From Ornithodoros turicata (lineage: Eukaryota > Arthropoda > Arachnida > Ixodida > Argasidae): a DNA stretch of 64,000 nt. Both the position numbers and the translations under genes were made by a program. The notes under the pieces are model-generated. The model made no database searches and was not told where the DNA came from. It saw nothing but the letters and a program-made list of their open reading frames with translations. The DNA lies in NCBI RefSeq assembly GCF_037126465.1, contig NC_088201.1:67664879-67728878 (forward strand). Reading direction: 5' to 3'. This document shows positions 12,536-25,765 of the stretch, one piece after another. Every line of letters begins with the position of its first letter. Positions within the stretch are counted from its first letter, which is position 1.

Positions 12536-13815
12536 CATGCATAATGTGCAGCTTTCCATTCACGCTTAATGGCCGTAGCAGTAATGCATGAAGGCCACTG
12601 CTAAGTTGTGTTGAGAAACACCACTTTATGTTTGCCATGTCTAAATGAAACGTACCTGACCGGATCCAAATTAACCGTTCTGAGTCTGGAACACACAAAG
12701 AGAAAAACGCAACACACGCCACAACATTAACAGATAGGCAAATGAGCTGTGGCGAGCTCCACCTTGGGACAGTCAACAAGTAATTCACCAAAAGTCAATG
12801 AGCGCCTGAAATGTAACATATCTGACTGGTAGCAGGACGGTCCACGTTCAATTCCTGGTGCTAGCACTGACTGGCTTTTTCATGAATTATTTGTTGAAGT
12901 TTCGATGTGCTTGAGAACCGTTCGTCAACCACTGTATCCTCATGAGGTGATAAGGGTTTGTCATTCAAAAGAGACTCTCTTTCTGGCATGTGTCCTTATG
13001 GATGCTCATCACTGCAGAAAAAAAAAAAAAGAAAAAGCATTTAATGACAAGAAATGGATAGTCGTATTTACTGTATAATGATTGTGCACAACAGAAAGAA
13101 GACTTTCGCACAGAAGGCTGTACTTCTTAAGGTCTAATATCAAGTTACAAAATTCCAGAATATATAAGACATGTTGTAAGGTAGAGAACAAGTAGAGTTA
13201 TTGAGTTGTCGAGTTCAGTTGATGGGGGAGTTGTACCCCCTTTTTATTTTATTATATATGATTGTATAATTATTTTTATGTCTGTACCAACCCTCGCTCT
13301 CTTCATTACAACATGATTTATATATTCTGGGGTTTTGTAACTTCATGTTACACATTAACAAGAGCAGCCATGTGCACGAAAGTCTCGTCTCATTAAAATT
13401 TAGATGCTCTCAACAGTCTTCTTTCTGTTGTGAATCTCTATCGCAGCATACCTGCACATTGCTGTTCTACGTAGTGTGACTTTGCAGTAAGAGTATGGAC
13501 TTTGGGTAAAAAGACTACACAGCACTGCTTAGGTATTTTTGCCTATCGAACAGTTTGTATGTATGCAGTATGCACACAGTATTTGTGCACCGGACCCACT
13601 AAAAATGTAATGAATGTGGCATTGGCAACGGTAACGCACCAAGTTCAACACAATTATTGTAGAATCCAGGTATTTTAGCTTACATGTCAATCTAGTACCA
13701 CATCCAGTGTGAAGTTGTAACAAATAAATAGTTTCCATTTTTCTTAGCTCTCAGAACACAGACAGTGAATTAATAAGAGTAGACAATGTTAACATGAATT
13801 CACAGATAGTAAAGG
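12536..13815. other. No firm gene; possible microexon and SINE-like motif
   Basis: At 12661-12690 (minus) a 30-nt block sits between a good acceptor (tgtgttccag) and a GTACGT donor, so it might be a microexon of a minus-strand gene. At about 12850 the words gttcaattcctgg resemble a Pol III B box, but no convincing A box precedes it. Neither call is strong. Confidence 0.25.
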
Positions 13816-13818
13816 CAC

Positions 13819-14515
13819 CTTCCTCAATGGACGTTGATGACACCGAAAATTCTAAAACGTTATCAGAGGCGACATCAGCTTCTGTGTGTAAAAGGATTGT
13901 ATGTCCAACAGCAATCCAGCTAACAGTAACAAAAATGTGCAAAAGACAAATTAACTGAACTAATGTAACGTACCTTCTATATCAGACAGTGAAGCTTGTA
14001 ACACCCCATCCACAGGAACCAGTGTCCAGACAGCAAAAGTGCTTGAACTGGGAGATAGCAGCTAATCGGAATGGCGACCTTTGTTTTACACCCTGAAAGC
14101 ACAGGTTGTAACTTTGAGGGCAGATTTAAAAGTGGTGTCAAGATGTCTGCATGCGAGCGCACATGAAAAGTTGAACATAGGTGAATACTCAAATTATAAC
14201 ATCACATTGTCATACCTGTTGGTGGAGGTAGACCGCAACTAACGTGTCATCAATTTCTTCATGCACCAGATGCAAGCCAGATCCTGCTTCATTTCCGCCT
14301 TGAGCGTGCACCTGTGATAATTCAGAAGTTAGATTGTCAATACTATTGTGTTGTTAATCGTGGTTATATCAGAGTAAGCGCAGTAGGACAGCTGCACAAT
14401 CGATTCATTAAGCTTGCTATTTTCTTATATCTGAACCTCGACTTACCTTTTTTGCTCTCGTTTTTTGCCTTGATCCTCCCGTGGCACGTTCAAAATGTTG
14501 TGTGTCGGGCACCTC
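13819..14515 (-). CDS. Candidate multi-exon gene, product unknown
   Basis: Four blocks on the minus strand have matching splice sites. (1) A block ending at 14447 with a consensus donor AAAAAG|gtaagt. (2) 14311-14216, exactly 96 nt, between atcacag and CAACAG|gtatga, coding VHAQGGNEAGSGLHLVHEEI and 12 more residues. (3) 14092-13974, after a good acceptor (gtgctttcag) and before gtacgt. (4) 13919-13819, after ctgttag and before AAG|gtgcc. Exon 1 to 2 to 3 joins in phase 0, and exon 3 to 4 in phase 2 gives an open exon 4. However, exon 3 carries an in-frame TGA 8 nt before its donor. The gene may end there, with an intron in its 3' UTR, or be decayed or mis-modelled. No domain recognised. Confidence 0.35.
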
Positions 14516-17500
14516 AGATTTTCATCAGATCATTTCGTGCCGAGATTCCAAATTGCCTCTGGAGTCGAGCGTAACCTATGATAACATTCGTGGACGAAAT
14601 CCTTGCAGTGGAAATTAGCAGGCACCACTGTCAGCCAAGAGCTTCGCACTGCTTGGTCTTTTGGCAGCTTATAATAGGTAACACTTGAATGCTCCGATGA
14701 ATTGTTCTAACAGCGTATCACCGTCGTATCTTAGACAACTTCGCCGTGGCATATAACGTATCATATCGCTCCATCCCATAAAAGGCAAGGTCAGAACAAG
14801 GAAGTGCACTTTCTAAACGACGCCGTGCAAAAAAAAATATATTCACATGCTTTGTTTCCGGCTTAGAAACAACATAACAGCTGTTCGCTTATGTACGATG
14901 CACAGAGGACGAAACGAAAGAAGCCAAGCGGCCAAGCCAAGAGTCCATGCCAAGCCAAAGACAGATAAACCGAGAGCAGTGACGTCGGTGCGCCCGTGCG
15001 CAGGGTTTGCCGAGGTCTGACGGCCGGGCGTGGGAACTAAAAAAAAACTGTTTTCTAAAAAACTACGAACAGTTGGAGCAAGATATTTCGCACACATATT
15101 CAGTGTTCGGTAATGAACACACAGCGCGAGTATCGCTCAGTTCTGCGGCACTTCAAAATCGGCATATCTGTCCTTTAAAGACCCTTGTGAAGGGATTTAC
15201 ATAGAGGAGGGAGGTTTGTATAAAAAAAAAACAAATACCAAAATGATGTACACAAAAATACACAAAATTCGTTCGCTCACCACAAAGAAATTCATTCGAT
15301 CTGAAAATGAACATAGCACTTGGAAATAAATGACGATATATTTTGTTCTGATGCTATGTGGGCAGGAAGGTCATTCCAGTTTGACACCATCAGCTGGTGC
15401 GGAGAGTAGAGGAATCTTTTTGTTTGTGTAGGTGGAGCAAGTACTTTGTGCGGGCCATCAAGTTTTGGAAGTAACTTGTGAGGGGATTGACAGTAAGTGG
15501 GGTGGGGAGGAGGGTGACCGTAATATAACTTATGAGAGAATGCCAGGCCTGATACCTTTCATCTGGTAATCAAAGGAGTATGAAAGAGATGGGCTTTAAT
15601 GGCTGAGACGTCTTGGAAGATAGATTCAAGGAAAGCACTGCGGACTGCTGTAGGCGGAGGTTCTTTGTACTCAAACTGAGGGGTCCGCATCATAGTCTGC
15701 ATTCTTCAAATACGATTGGCAAAATCCCCTGCCAACCATACCTGCCACTGCGGTTGAACGCGCAGTATCGTACGGAACTGAATGCCCGCCAAGAAATCTC
15801 GCTTTGACGACACAACCGAGGCATGTCAAATGAAGTGTGTGTACCTCGATAAATTGGTCGTTGTTCCAAAAGATATAAATGAAAAAAGTGTGAAAATACA
15901 CACACTACACTAACGCTGTGAAACAGCGCGCTGGATCCCGAAAGTCGTCGTAGGTCGTAGCTCATAGCCTCGTAGCTAGTTCCTCTTCCCACGGAAGTCG
16001 CTAGTTGGATTATCGCAGTTATAAAACAGGTCGCAGATTTTGAAGTACATACTTACTTTTTATTTCCAGACATTGTGACAACAGTATATCGGCGTAAAAA
16101 TGTTGGTTCTTGCTGAAAGTTGTTGCTGTAGTGCTCGATCACGTGGCGGCATTCTGCGCGCTGATTGCATGGACGATTGACGTCATCCCAGTGGGATGAC
16201 CAGATGAGTTTTCTATATATGCGTACGTTTTCTTGGTTTGATGCTAGGTGTGTCAGCGTCGGCGTGAACCGCGATGTTCAAAATTCGAGTTTACCAAAAC
16301 TACGAGGTGTTGAGGCATGCATTTTCGTATGTGAAGTTGCTTTTGTGTATTCTATCGGTAGACACTGCGGAAAAGTCTCTCCAGCTTCTGGTCAGAGCCC
16401 TTTAACGTACCACAGGAAAAAAGCTTTCCTCCTATACGGCTGTTCGGAAAGTGTTCTGCATCCAAAAAGAACAAGACGCTCACGTGACGCTCTCATTTAT
16501 TATTAGGTAAACAAGACAAGCAGGTTGACTATAAGTGACAACATATTTTCCAGCCTACCAAAACCGCTACAAAGCAGCACTCGTCTAGACTCAGTGGTGC
16601 TTGCTTGTCAAAAGGAAAGTATAATGAAGCACCCTTGCAGGGTCCTAGAAGACTCACTGCAGCAATATAAACAAAAGTTTAAAAAAGTCATAGTAAAAGA
16701 GGTAAAAAGACACCTGACGACAGCCATGTACAAGTCAAATGCAGTTGGGACAGTTCAAACATGGAGAAAATATCAGAACAGCATTTGACCGAGGCCAACG
16801 CTGTCCCACAAAGTAAAACTGAAAGACGTTGCGGTAGTAAAATTAATGAGAGTACATCGTATGTCTGGGTTCATGATATCCAACTGATCATGTGCTCCCA
16901 AACCAGTTTTTTCTCGGGATGCTCGTCTATGTGTAACGTTTGGTATAGTTTGTGGAATTTGTGGACCTTTCCCTGGTAATGTACGGCGAGTTTGCATCAT
17001 GAACGGTCATCCCAATTACCTCTTCTGCATTAGCACTCATGAGAACTCAAACTTAACCCGGCCACTTGGCAGCTGGGACCACTGAATGCATAATCGAAAA
17101 TAATACGTGGAAATGCACATATTGCTCAAGTAAATATACTGTTTATTCTGCTCAAAGCATGGACTAAGCAGAAAGAAATAATCAATGCATCTCCATATAT
17201 ACGTACTGCGCAGACAAAGCATATGCCTGACTGTGCGATGCACTCACGGACCACAGGGAGCTTTACGTTTTGTTGGCCACCTCACATCTTCTGTTTTCTC
17301 AGAGAAGATAACATATAACACTCCTGTTTTCCATGCAGGTCGCGACATATACCCCCTTCCTCTTCACGATACGTTCGGAATCTGCATATCTTTGAGTTTC
17401 TCCGAAGTTTGTAAAATGAAACATCTAATTAATAGTAAGGAAAACATCACGGTCATCACTCATACCTTCGAACATCAGAAGCACCACCACGTGCAGTCCG

Positions 17501-18189
17501 GTTGGCGTTTCACCGTCCGTTTCTTGTGAAAACTCTTCCGGGAAATCGACAATGTGTTGCGCAGGGACCACTGTCATCGCATTGTTTTAAAAAGCGCACT
17601 AAAGCACACGCAAATACTGCACAGAAGTTATACGATCCTTGCTACGGCAACCAAAGACAAAACGAACTCACCGCAACGCGTCCAACTCCCAACTATCACC
17701 TGTCACTCTCGCCTCTCACCCTCTCTGCTCTCGCCGTTTGAATTTGCAGCCGCCGTGGCGCCTTCATGGTTCTGTATTGCATCAGCCTCTGCATGGTAAG
17801 CTTGGATGTCCTAAACGTGCGCTTGCTTGCTCCGTATGAGGCCCGGCCACGTGATATGCAATCGGCATGGTGTCGGGGAATGAACGGGGTGAAATCCTAC
17901 GATTTTGCTTTTTTTAACATCTACCACGTGATCACGAATCGGGTGACTATCGGGGATTTTTCGGGGAGCGACCTCACAATTTTTCCCTCTCGCATTTCTC
18001 CTTTCTCTTGGTTCTGGGATACTATCGGCATAGCCTCGGGTTCCTGCATTCGATACCGGCCTTTGCAGAACCAGTATCCCCGCTGCCTTCCCAACCTTTT
18101 CCTGGTCCCCTCTGCTGCTTGGGCTTCTTCCTGTTAGGCCAGGGGAAGACCTCCTATAATATTACCTGGTCTTGGTTGGCGTGTATTCT
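14516..18189. other. No recognisable gene
   Basis: Short frames only. At 17766 an ATG frame of ten codons ends in GCATG|gtaagc and could be a first exon, but nothing downstream supports it. The rest is mixed-composition DNA without repeats that I could define. Confidence 0.4.
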
Positions 18190-18204
18190 CTGTGGATAGC
18201 GCGT

Positions 18205-18395
18205 CGAATACGAGATCGTAACCAGACGCTAAAACCGGAACGGAACCGAAAACCGAATACTGCTTGGAACCCAAATTTTTTTTCAAGAACCGGAACCGGA
18301 ACCTAACCACAATTCACCATCGGCAATTAACCGAAACCGTAACCCGAACCGAAAAATGAGATTTCGGTTACCGGTTCTTAAGGATCGGTACAAGC
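18205..18395. repeat. ACCGAACC-rich repeat segment
   Basis: Dense in accgaacc/aaccggaac words. The composition is shared with the subterminal regions of the hAT-type element at 30770-32275. No termini or target duplication are visible here, so it may be an internal or terminal remnant of the same family, or an independent minisatellite. Confidence 0.5.
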
Positions 18396-20295
18396 GTGAA
18401 CGCGAGCCACCTTTTATGCGATATTTGTAGCGCTTTACAACTCTGATTAGTGGATACGTGCTTCTGTTAAAGTAGATCTCTTCTTCATGTGTTTTTCATT
18501 CAGAAGTTGTGTAGACAACATACCATCTTATGTGCTTGAACCCACAATCGGATGACCATCGTATGACATGTATTGCGTACGCCCCTTATGAGTTTTGTTT
18601 GTATTAATAGTTTCTTTTTATCAGATCGCCATCACCAATAGTGAGTTTTAGTAAACCACTTTGCAACCTCCCGGTACGGTACACGGTACGATAATTCGAA
18701 ATGAAATCACGATACGCGAGACTGATGCTGTTGACGTTTTACCGGACACAATTACGGTTGGAAAACCTCATCATGGCTGCGTCGTCTGCTCGTGTGACAA
18801 CTCGTGTGCAACTGCCTGGTCTCTCGGTAACTTAGTTTCGAAGAATACAGTTTAAGTGACACGTTTTTGAAGCCACATCCCCTCACGGTCAGGAAAAATG
18901 CATTACAGTTCTTTGAAAACCCTTTCAAAAGTGAAAATGTGGACAGACGTAGGACTTCTTCTTTCTCTAAAAAATTGCCTGGGTATCGTCAGGCGTCAGG
19001 CAGCCAGCGCGTCCCCGGTTCACTCCGCTTTGCTAAAAGTGTTCGTGCTGGCGTTCTCTCCGGATACGATCGGGTCGAATTCACCATCTTCCTAGACGGT
19101 ACGGTTAATTAACGTTGTAGCACTCCCGTATGGCAAATCGTGAACTATGAACCGTGAAGCCTTTCGATCTTATGCTGTTGATGAGTTCTGTTATTGCAAT
19201 CCATTTCGCTGCATCCACGAAAGGGTTACTCGCAATCACTTTGAGCAGCATAAAAATGCTACGGGGGTTGGCACCGCCACCTTGCTTCCCGCGTAGTTGG
19301 CCTCACTGATCTCGATGTATGGTTACCTATAATGGTATGGTATGCTGAGCGAAGGATGAAGTCGGGTCGGGACGACGGCTCGTCGACAGGTGGCTACCAC
19401 GGGCTGCTTGCGCTGTCATTTTCTTTGGAGTCCAGTCCTTTGGAGCAATCTGATACAGTCTGATATAATCGTCATTCTTGCTCACATAAGTACGTTACTA
19501 TAGCACTATTTTGTGCCTATTTAGCACGTCAAGTGTCATGGTTGATATATGCTTGGCGTGTATGAAATCAGTGCCTACTGATGATAGTGCCATTAAGGCG
19601 GAGTGACCCCAATGTATTCTCTATGGGCATTGCTGTGTCCAGTTCATCTCGAAAACTACTGCAGTAATGAAGCAGTACGCCGAGCTGGTAATACATGGGT
19701 AAATTCTGCACGTCCTGACATTTTTTTTATCGGAATACAGCAAATAGGCGAATTTATACGATTTTTTGTTTCTGTTAGTGCGAATAGCATGGAGTCCTAT
19801 GGGAGCAACAGAAAACACTTCCTCAGATCTCTCAGCGACGAAATAAACGCCTGAAAAATATGCGAGGACGTGCATCTGTGTCTTTTGATGACAGTACAAG
19901 CTAAGTTGCAGCGTTAACCTTCGTATTATTCGAGATGAACTGGACAAAAGTGTGGACATTTGTCTTCTGCTAGCCTGGATTGCATTGTGCTGCCACCGCA
20001 ATGGGCTTCCGCGACAGAGAGGGATACATCGAGATGGGAGGAGCGAGAGCGAGAGGGAAGGCAAACGGCTAGGAGCAGTGCGCGAGGTTGTTGCAGTCCT
20101 CACTCAGGTAACCGGGGATGCGGCTGTAGAATGTGTGCCACTACGCCAATGTACAACGTTGCAAGCTCATTGGCCTATACTGCGTGCGCGCTCCGATTGG
20201 TCGGCAATGTTTTGAATTCACATTTTCTACGCTCGCATGTGCGTGCAGCGTCCCGGCGGCCGTTTCAACAGTTTCCGCATAGTTCCGAAATAGCT
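18396..20295. other. No recognisable gene
   Basis: No supportable coding region. 19950-20295 is GC-richer than its surroundings. A match between 20145-20205 and 21066-21125 (caacgttgca...cattgg words) suggests an old duplication. Confidence 0.35.
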
Positions 20296-20298
20296 CGC

Positions 20299-20825
20299 AT
20301 CGGCCGGCACGGCGTCCGTCGTCTTGTGTTCCGTGTTTCGGTGATATCAATCGGCAGAACAGTTTGTGATTCTACGCGTGTTGTGCTGTTCCTGGACACG
20401 GCTATTATCCCACGTACAGTCTATCAACTACGGAACTCGAATGCTTCGTGGGTTGGAGCGGTTGGAGAGTGGAGAACGCGTTAGGGCGCCGTTGGATTTT
20501 GAGGGCTGACAACAAAGACAGTATTACGTGCCACACAAGTGCCTTCCGCTCTGCAAGTAACGAAAGAAGATGCTCATCATAAAATCGGCCGGCACTGCGT
20601 CCTCTTGTGTTCCGTGTTTCAGTGATGTCAATCGGCAGAACAGTTTGCAGAAGAAGTTTCGCTGGTTTATTCATGCGTCGATGTGATTCAACGTGTGTTG
20701 TGCTGTTCCTGGACACGACTATTATCCCACGAACAGTCTATCAACTCCGGAACTGGAATGCTCCGTGAGTTGGAGCGGTTGGAGAGTGAAGAACACGCTC
20801 AGGCCGTGTTGGATTTCGAGGGCTG
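20299..20825 (+). repeat. Diverged tandem direct duplication (~209/242 bp)
   Basis: Copy 1 (20299-20507) and copy 2 (20584-20825) share long runs such as cttgtgttccgtgtttc, tgttgtgctgttcctggaca and tggagcggttggagagtg. Copy 2 carries about 33 extra bases after caatcggcagaacagtttg. Both copies end at gagggctg. No coding content is convincing. Confidence 0.8.
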
Positions 20826-23060
20826 TGTTCGTTTTGCTTGAAGTTCGAACTTAGTTACAGTGCGTCAACAACGCAGTGGACTTTGTATTCACAGTGCACC
20901 CATGTATCAGATCTTTGAATCAGTGCTTTGTGTCAAATAAATATTTCTTTTAGCCGAAAGAAGCTTCAGTTATTTTGAATATCGGGTAACGGCGGTAGGC
21001 GTGAAATCCGGTAGAAGTCGATGGTAGCTAGACCCGGCCGAAAGCTCAGCCAAAGTTAAAACTCCTGATTGGCCGACTGGCATTGCATAATCTCTACAAC
21101 GTTGCACTCTCATTGGTCGTGTGCCCAGTGTTGTGTGAATTATATCAAACTATGGGCTCTATGGGGAGCTGTTGGAGCCTGGTTGTTGTTTCAACCTGCC
21201 TCGGCGACGGGCCAGAACGACGCGTGTCTTATCATGGTGAAAGCTAATTAATAACCAAGACCGAACAGCAGGTCCGCCCACTTTCTGCCGAACGAAGTGA
21301 GTTGTATGCGCCCAAATTCGTTGCTCGGAAGAGGATCCAAGATGACTTTGACTGCTCTATCCAGCGTCAGCGTCGTGCATCGATATTCCTCACGCATGAC
21401 CTGTTACTGCGACCTCGGCTGCAATCAGTAGGACATAAATTGGCGTAATCACTTTCCGTGCACAATACAAATAGGTGTTTAAGAGAAGGTACGTCTTGTG
21501 CTTTCTGTGTGTGAGGTGGGTGTTGTTTTCGGGGGTGCGCTTGTTTGATTACACTGATTCACGACCCAGTGTAGGCTGCAGCCCAAATATGGAGCGAAGG
21601 ACATATATTTTTCAGTATTCATACCTGAATCTGGCTTGGTCAAGATGTGCTGACATGTCATGCAACCAACACAAGTGCACGATAACATGAGGTGTGCATG
21701 TTGAGATGTCGAAGATGTTACTAGGTGGCCGCTACGGGCAGAGCCCCCGTGAAATATGGCTTGAGAACGAGAACACGTGTCTTGATTTTGAACAAGTTTG
21801 TCGGAAAGACGCGCGAATTGTGTACCATTCCACTCATGAGGTCTTTTCGAACGCCGTGTGCGGCTGTCCTCATATGCAACAGCAGGTTCTGTCCGTCATA
21901 AATCAGACCATCTGTTTATGGAATTTTATCGTGCATGTGTTTCTCTTCGTTCCTCAGTGTCATTTCTATGTGCTCTGAGTCATCCCTAAGTGTGGGAGTG
22001 TGTACGAGTTGTCAAGAGGACAAAATAAAAGTCAATCAACTGGACTGTTCATCTGCATAGACAAGTGTTACTCAGTTCTGCTTAGTTGCAGCAAGGACAC
22101 ACAGGTGACCATAAGTAACATTCATGCAGATGACCGTATGTACAAGAGGTACAAAATATCCAGCTACAGTTATTAACATATGAGACGACGGTTGATCTTG
22201 CTTGCGTCTTGCTCGTTATGGATGTCCGTTGAGTTTTTCCGGGTCTAGCTACAGAATTTGTGTGAGACCAACCACACGGCTTCATTAACGGTTATTCGCG
22301 TGCTTCCACCGATGGTGCAGCACATCATATTTTCGGCCGTGAACGTATGTTGAATCGTGCGATTATGATACGTGAAATAACAGACGCAGGCATGTCATGG
22401 GGATATTCCTGCCGTCACCCTATCCCCATGGTGTGATTTGCACAACATTTCGATGGGGGGATGGGGGGGGGGCGGATATATTTCTTGCGAAAAGAATGAA
22501 AGGGAAGCGCCAGCCATGCACAGTCAGATTGCTTCCGCAATGCGCTCACCAACAGGAGCGTATAAAGTAGTGCATAGTCCGGGATTGCATTGCATGTAGA
22601 CTGAGTCAGACGTCTGGAAGATACTCAAAAATGTATTTAAGAAAATGTAATAAATACTAACGTTAGATTGTAATTAAGATAGATTACAAGTACATGCAAA
22701 TTGAAGTAATTAAGATAGAGTAAAATACTTCAAATGGTATTTGAAATACAATTAAGATACTATTTATCCTTGAACGCAAAATGTCACTGGTCAATGCGGC
22801 AAGTCGCTGCTATGTGACATGAATCATCTAAACCCCGCGCACTACGCTAGCCCCAGCTGTGTGATAGAAGTCATCTAAACACAAGTCCCAAAAAGATGAC
22901 AAAGAGGTACCACATAACTCCACTAAGTATATGTGGAACTACCTTACATCGCCAGCTATTCACTTACAAAATCGAGTTGCCATTGAAATCGTCCTCTCCA
23001 TGGAGGAGGTCCTGAAAGGCTGATATAACGTACATCCTATACTCTCAAGCTAGGTGCAGC
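20826..23060. other. No recognisable gene; G-tract and AT palindrome-rich block
   Basis: Contains a G-rich run at 22455-22475 and an AT-rich block at 22615-22765 built from attaagata/aaatac words, typical of MITE-like simple sequence. I see no coding region. Confidence 0.4.
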
Positions 23061-23099
23061 CGATCATGGTACCAACCTCCTCGAACGCTCTTCATTCAG

Positions 23100-25765
23100 A
23101 CTTCGACAGATCATCTACGGCAGCCACAATCTTCCAGTGGAACTGTAACAGCCTAGCTGCAACCAAAAATGGGAGACTTTCGTAATTTTCTTTTTCGCAA
23201 TCGTTTCCCCATCTTAGCCCTCAGCGAACCCGGGGTAGGCGACAATTTCAGGCTGTCGGGATACGAGGCACACTTCTCTCAACGTCCCAGTGGTCAAAGT
23301 AGGGCTATGCTGTGCGTGCGAAAGGATTTACCTTGTGCCGTCTTGCGGGTCTCTACACACGACGATTTCGGATATGTAACATGCCGCACTCGCCTGGAGG
23401 ACAGTCGGGTTACTGTGTGCAGTCTTTACATAGCCCCGAACGTGCGGATCACAGAGAACATCATAAGGGCCCTTTTTAATGGTGTTCCCCCGCCCATCAT
23501 TGTCTGTGGAGACCTCAATGCTCATAACGTTCTATGGGGCAGCAAGCACACTGACGCTCGAGGCCGAATGATTCAAGATGTCATGGACGAACTGCACCTC
23601 GTCACCCTTAATGACGGGTCACCCACATTCCTTCGCGGTCAGTTATACAACAGTGCCATTGACATTACCTTCTGTTCCAACGTGCTCGCGCGACAACTTG
23701 AGTGGTGCACATACACGGACACAATGGGGAGTGATCATATCCCCGTGATGGTCACGCTCCGTTCCTCAAGCCTCCGAGAAAGCCGCGACAGATACGACTA
23801 ACTGATTGGAAACGCTATCAATTTCAGACCACGAATGCTACAGCTCATGCAAACACCATCGAAGAATTCACTGAGGCGTTGCACGGCGCAGCTCACGTGG
23901 CGTCCAAGGTGGTCACTATACGTGACACTTACACTCGAGTTGACATGGAGTTCGAGAGGTTGCGCGCGGTTCGCCGCAGAGCGGAAAGGAGATTCCGTCG
24001 GACAGGCAACCAGGACGACTATCGCCGACGCTAGTCATGCCGACTGGAGCGGGTGATCCGACGTCACCCGCAAAAAGTGTCCCGGCAGCAGTGGCGACAC
24101 TTCTGCTCAGTGCTTACTCCGTCTACGCCGACGACTCGTGTGTGGCAGCTGATCCGGTCACTTGGGTCGCAAAACACACAACTGCAGCCTTTCAGAGCCT
24201 TAGCTCTTCACTGGAACACAGACGAGAGAACACTTGCAAATGACTTTTGCAAGCTGGTTATCAGATCATCTGAATCATCGCAGACACAGGCATATCATCT
24301 TTCTGCTGAGGAGGCTTGGAAGGCCACAGACCTGACAAAAGATGCATTCGTAGCCTCCCACGACGTCGACTTCAGCGTTGCGGAATTTACTGCCGCGTCA
24401 AAGTCAAGGCGAAGCAAATCGTCGACAGGTCCAGACGGAGTCACCTACAAACACATCCAATGTCTCGGCGTCGCGGCGCAGGAAGCTTTGCTGAAGATCT
24501 TCAATGAGATTTGGCATGACGGTGTGCTTCCCCCCGCTTGGAAAGTTTCGAAGCTGGTCCCAGTCCTTAAGCCAGGAAAGTCGCCTCGTGATATAGCAGC
24601 CTTTCGACCAATAAGCCTGTCCAGCTGTGTCTGCAAGGTGATGGAGAGAATAATCCTACACCGAATCGAGTGGACCCTAGAAACAAACAAATTGTTTCCG
24701 GACTGTATGTCCGGTTTCAGGAAGGGCAGATACACCATGGACGGCATATTGGATCTGGTCACTTTCGTGGAGCATGATCGACCCGAAGGTCGAGTCACGG
24801 TGGCGGCCTTTTTAGACATTCGCAGAGCATATGACATGGTTAGTCATCACCATGTACTTCATGGCCTGTACATCCGTGGAATTCACGGTCGGCTCCTTCG
24901 TTGAATTGTGGACTTCCTGCGAGGCCGTTCCGTACACATGCGCACGGAAGACGGAGGCAGTGACAATCACGACGTCTCCAGCGGTGTACCTCAAGGGAGT
25001 ATATACTTAGTCCTCTACTATTCAATGTAGTTATGGCACTTCTTCCTCAGCAACTCCCTAAGGGTGTGCATATCGTGTGTACGATGATATATGCCTATGG
25101 TCATCGGGAGTTCAGTTGCGAGCCTTGCAGCGGCGGCTTCAGGCAGCCCTTGATAGCACACATACATTCTTGACTGAAAGGGGTATGGACATATCCCCCG
25201 AGAAAACTGTGTACCTGCCTTTCACTAGGAAGAAGATGACGAACTTCCAACTGAAGCTCACCGATCAGCCGATTCAGAAAGTGCCACGTCACCGTTTCCT
25301 AGGAGTTGTCATCGACCGTCAGCTATCATGGGCTGCTCACGTTAAGTGCTTGAAGGACAGAGTCGTCGCGCGTACCAACATCCTGCGTCATTTCGCAGGT
25401 CCCAGTTGGGGAATGTCGACCTCGTCCCTCCTCACTGCTCATAAAGCAGGCTTATTCGGCTTATTCGGCTTAAAGCTTATTCGGCAAGTGATGGCATATC
25501 ATCTACCGGTCCTGCATGGCATTAGCAAGACCTCGGAGAAGACGCTACAGAGCGTCCTGACAAGAAGTCTCAAAGTCTGCCTAGGTGTACCCGTGGCTTC
25601 TTCTAACACACTGTCTACAGCGGAGGCCAGAGAGCCGCCGGTGGATGTATTGAGGATGCAAGAGACTCTGCGGCACTACATCCGACTGCGCATATCCGAC
25701 TGCGAATATCGAGTGGATTTCTTGGTGGATCTGACTAAGTTCGCTACGGGCTCTCTAATTCTGTA
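23100..25765 (+). pseudogene. I/Jockey-like LINE: endonuclease plus RT, frameshifted
   Basis: The element starts with an apurinic endonuclease-like domain. FQWNCNSLAATKNGR near 23135 precedes a frameshift. The long frame 23169-23801 then carries LALSEPG, the CGDLNAHNVLWG box and GSDHIPV, all EEP-fold signatures. After further frameshifts the RT follows at 24053-24904. It includes SSTGPDGVTYKHIQ, LKPGKSPRDIAAFRPISL and FLDIRRAYDMVSH. Next come VPQGSI near 24985 and a third frame (25077-25766) with VYDDICLWS. The catalytic box lacks its alanine codon (YDD instead of YADD). Thumb motifs (FLGVVIDRQLSWAAHV) follow. The RNase H-like and C-terminal parts are missing: the copy stops abruptly at 25765. 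It is dead, with at least four frame breaks. Confidence 0.85.

Noticed and set aside
12805..12880. tRNA-derived SINE based on gttcaattcc
   Set aside because: Only a B-box-like word. No convincing A box, tail or target duplication.
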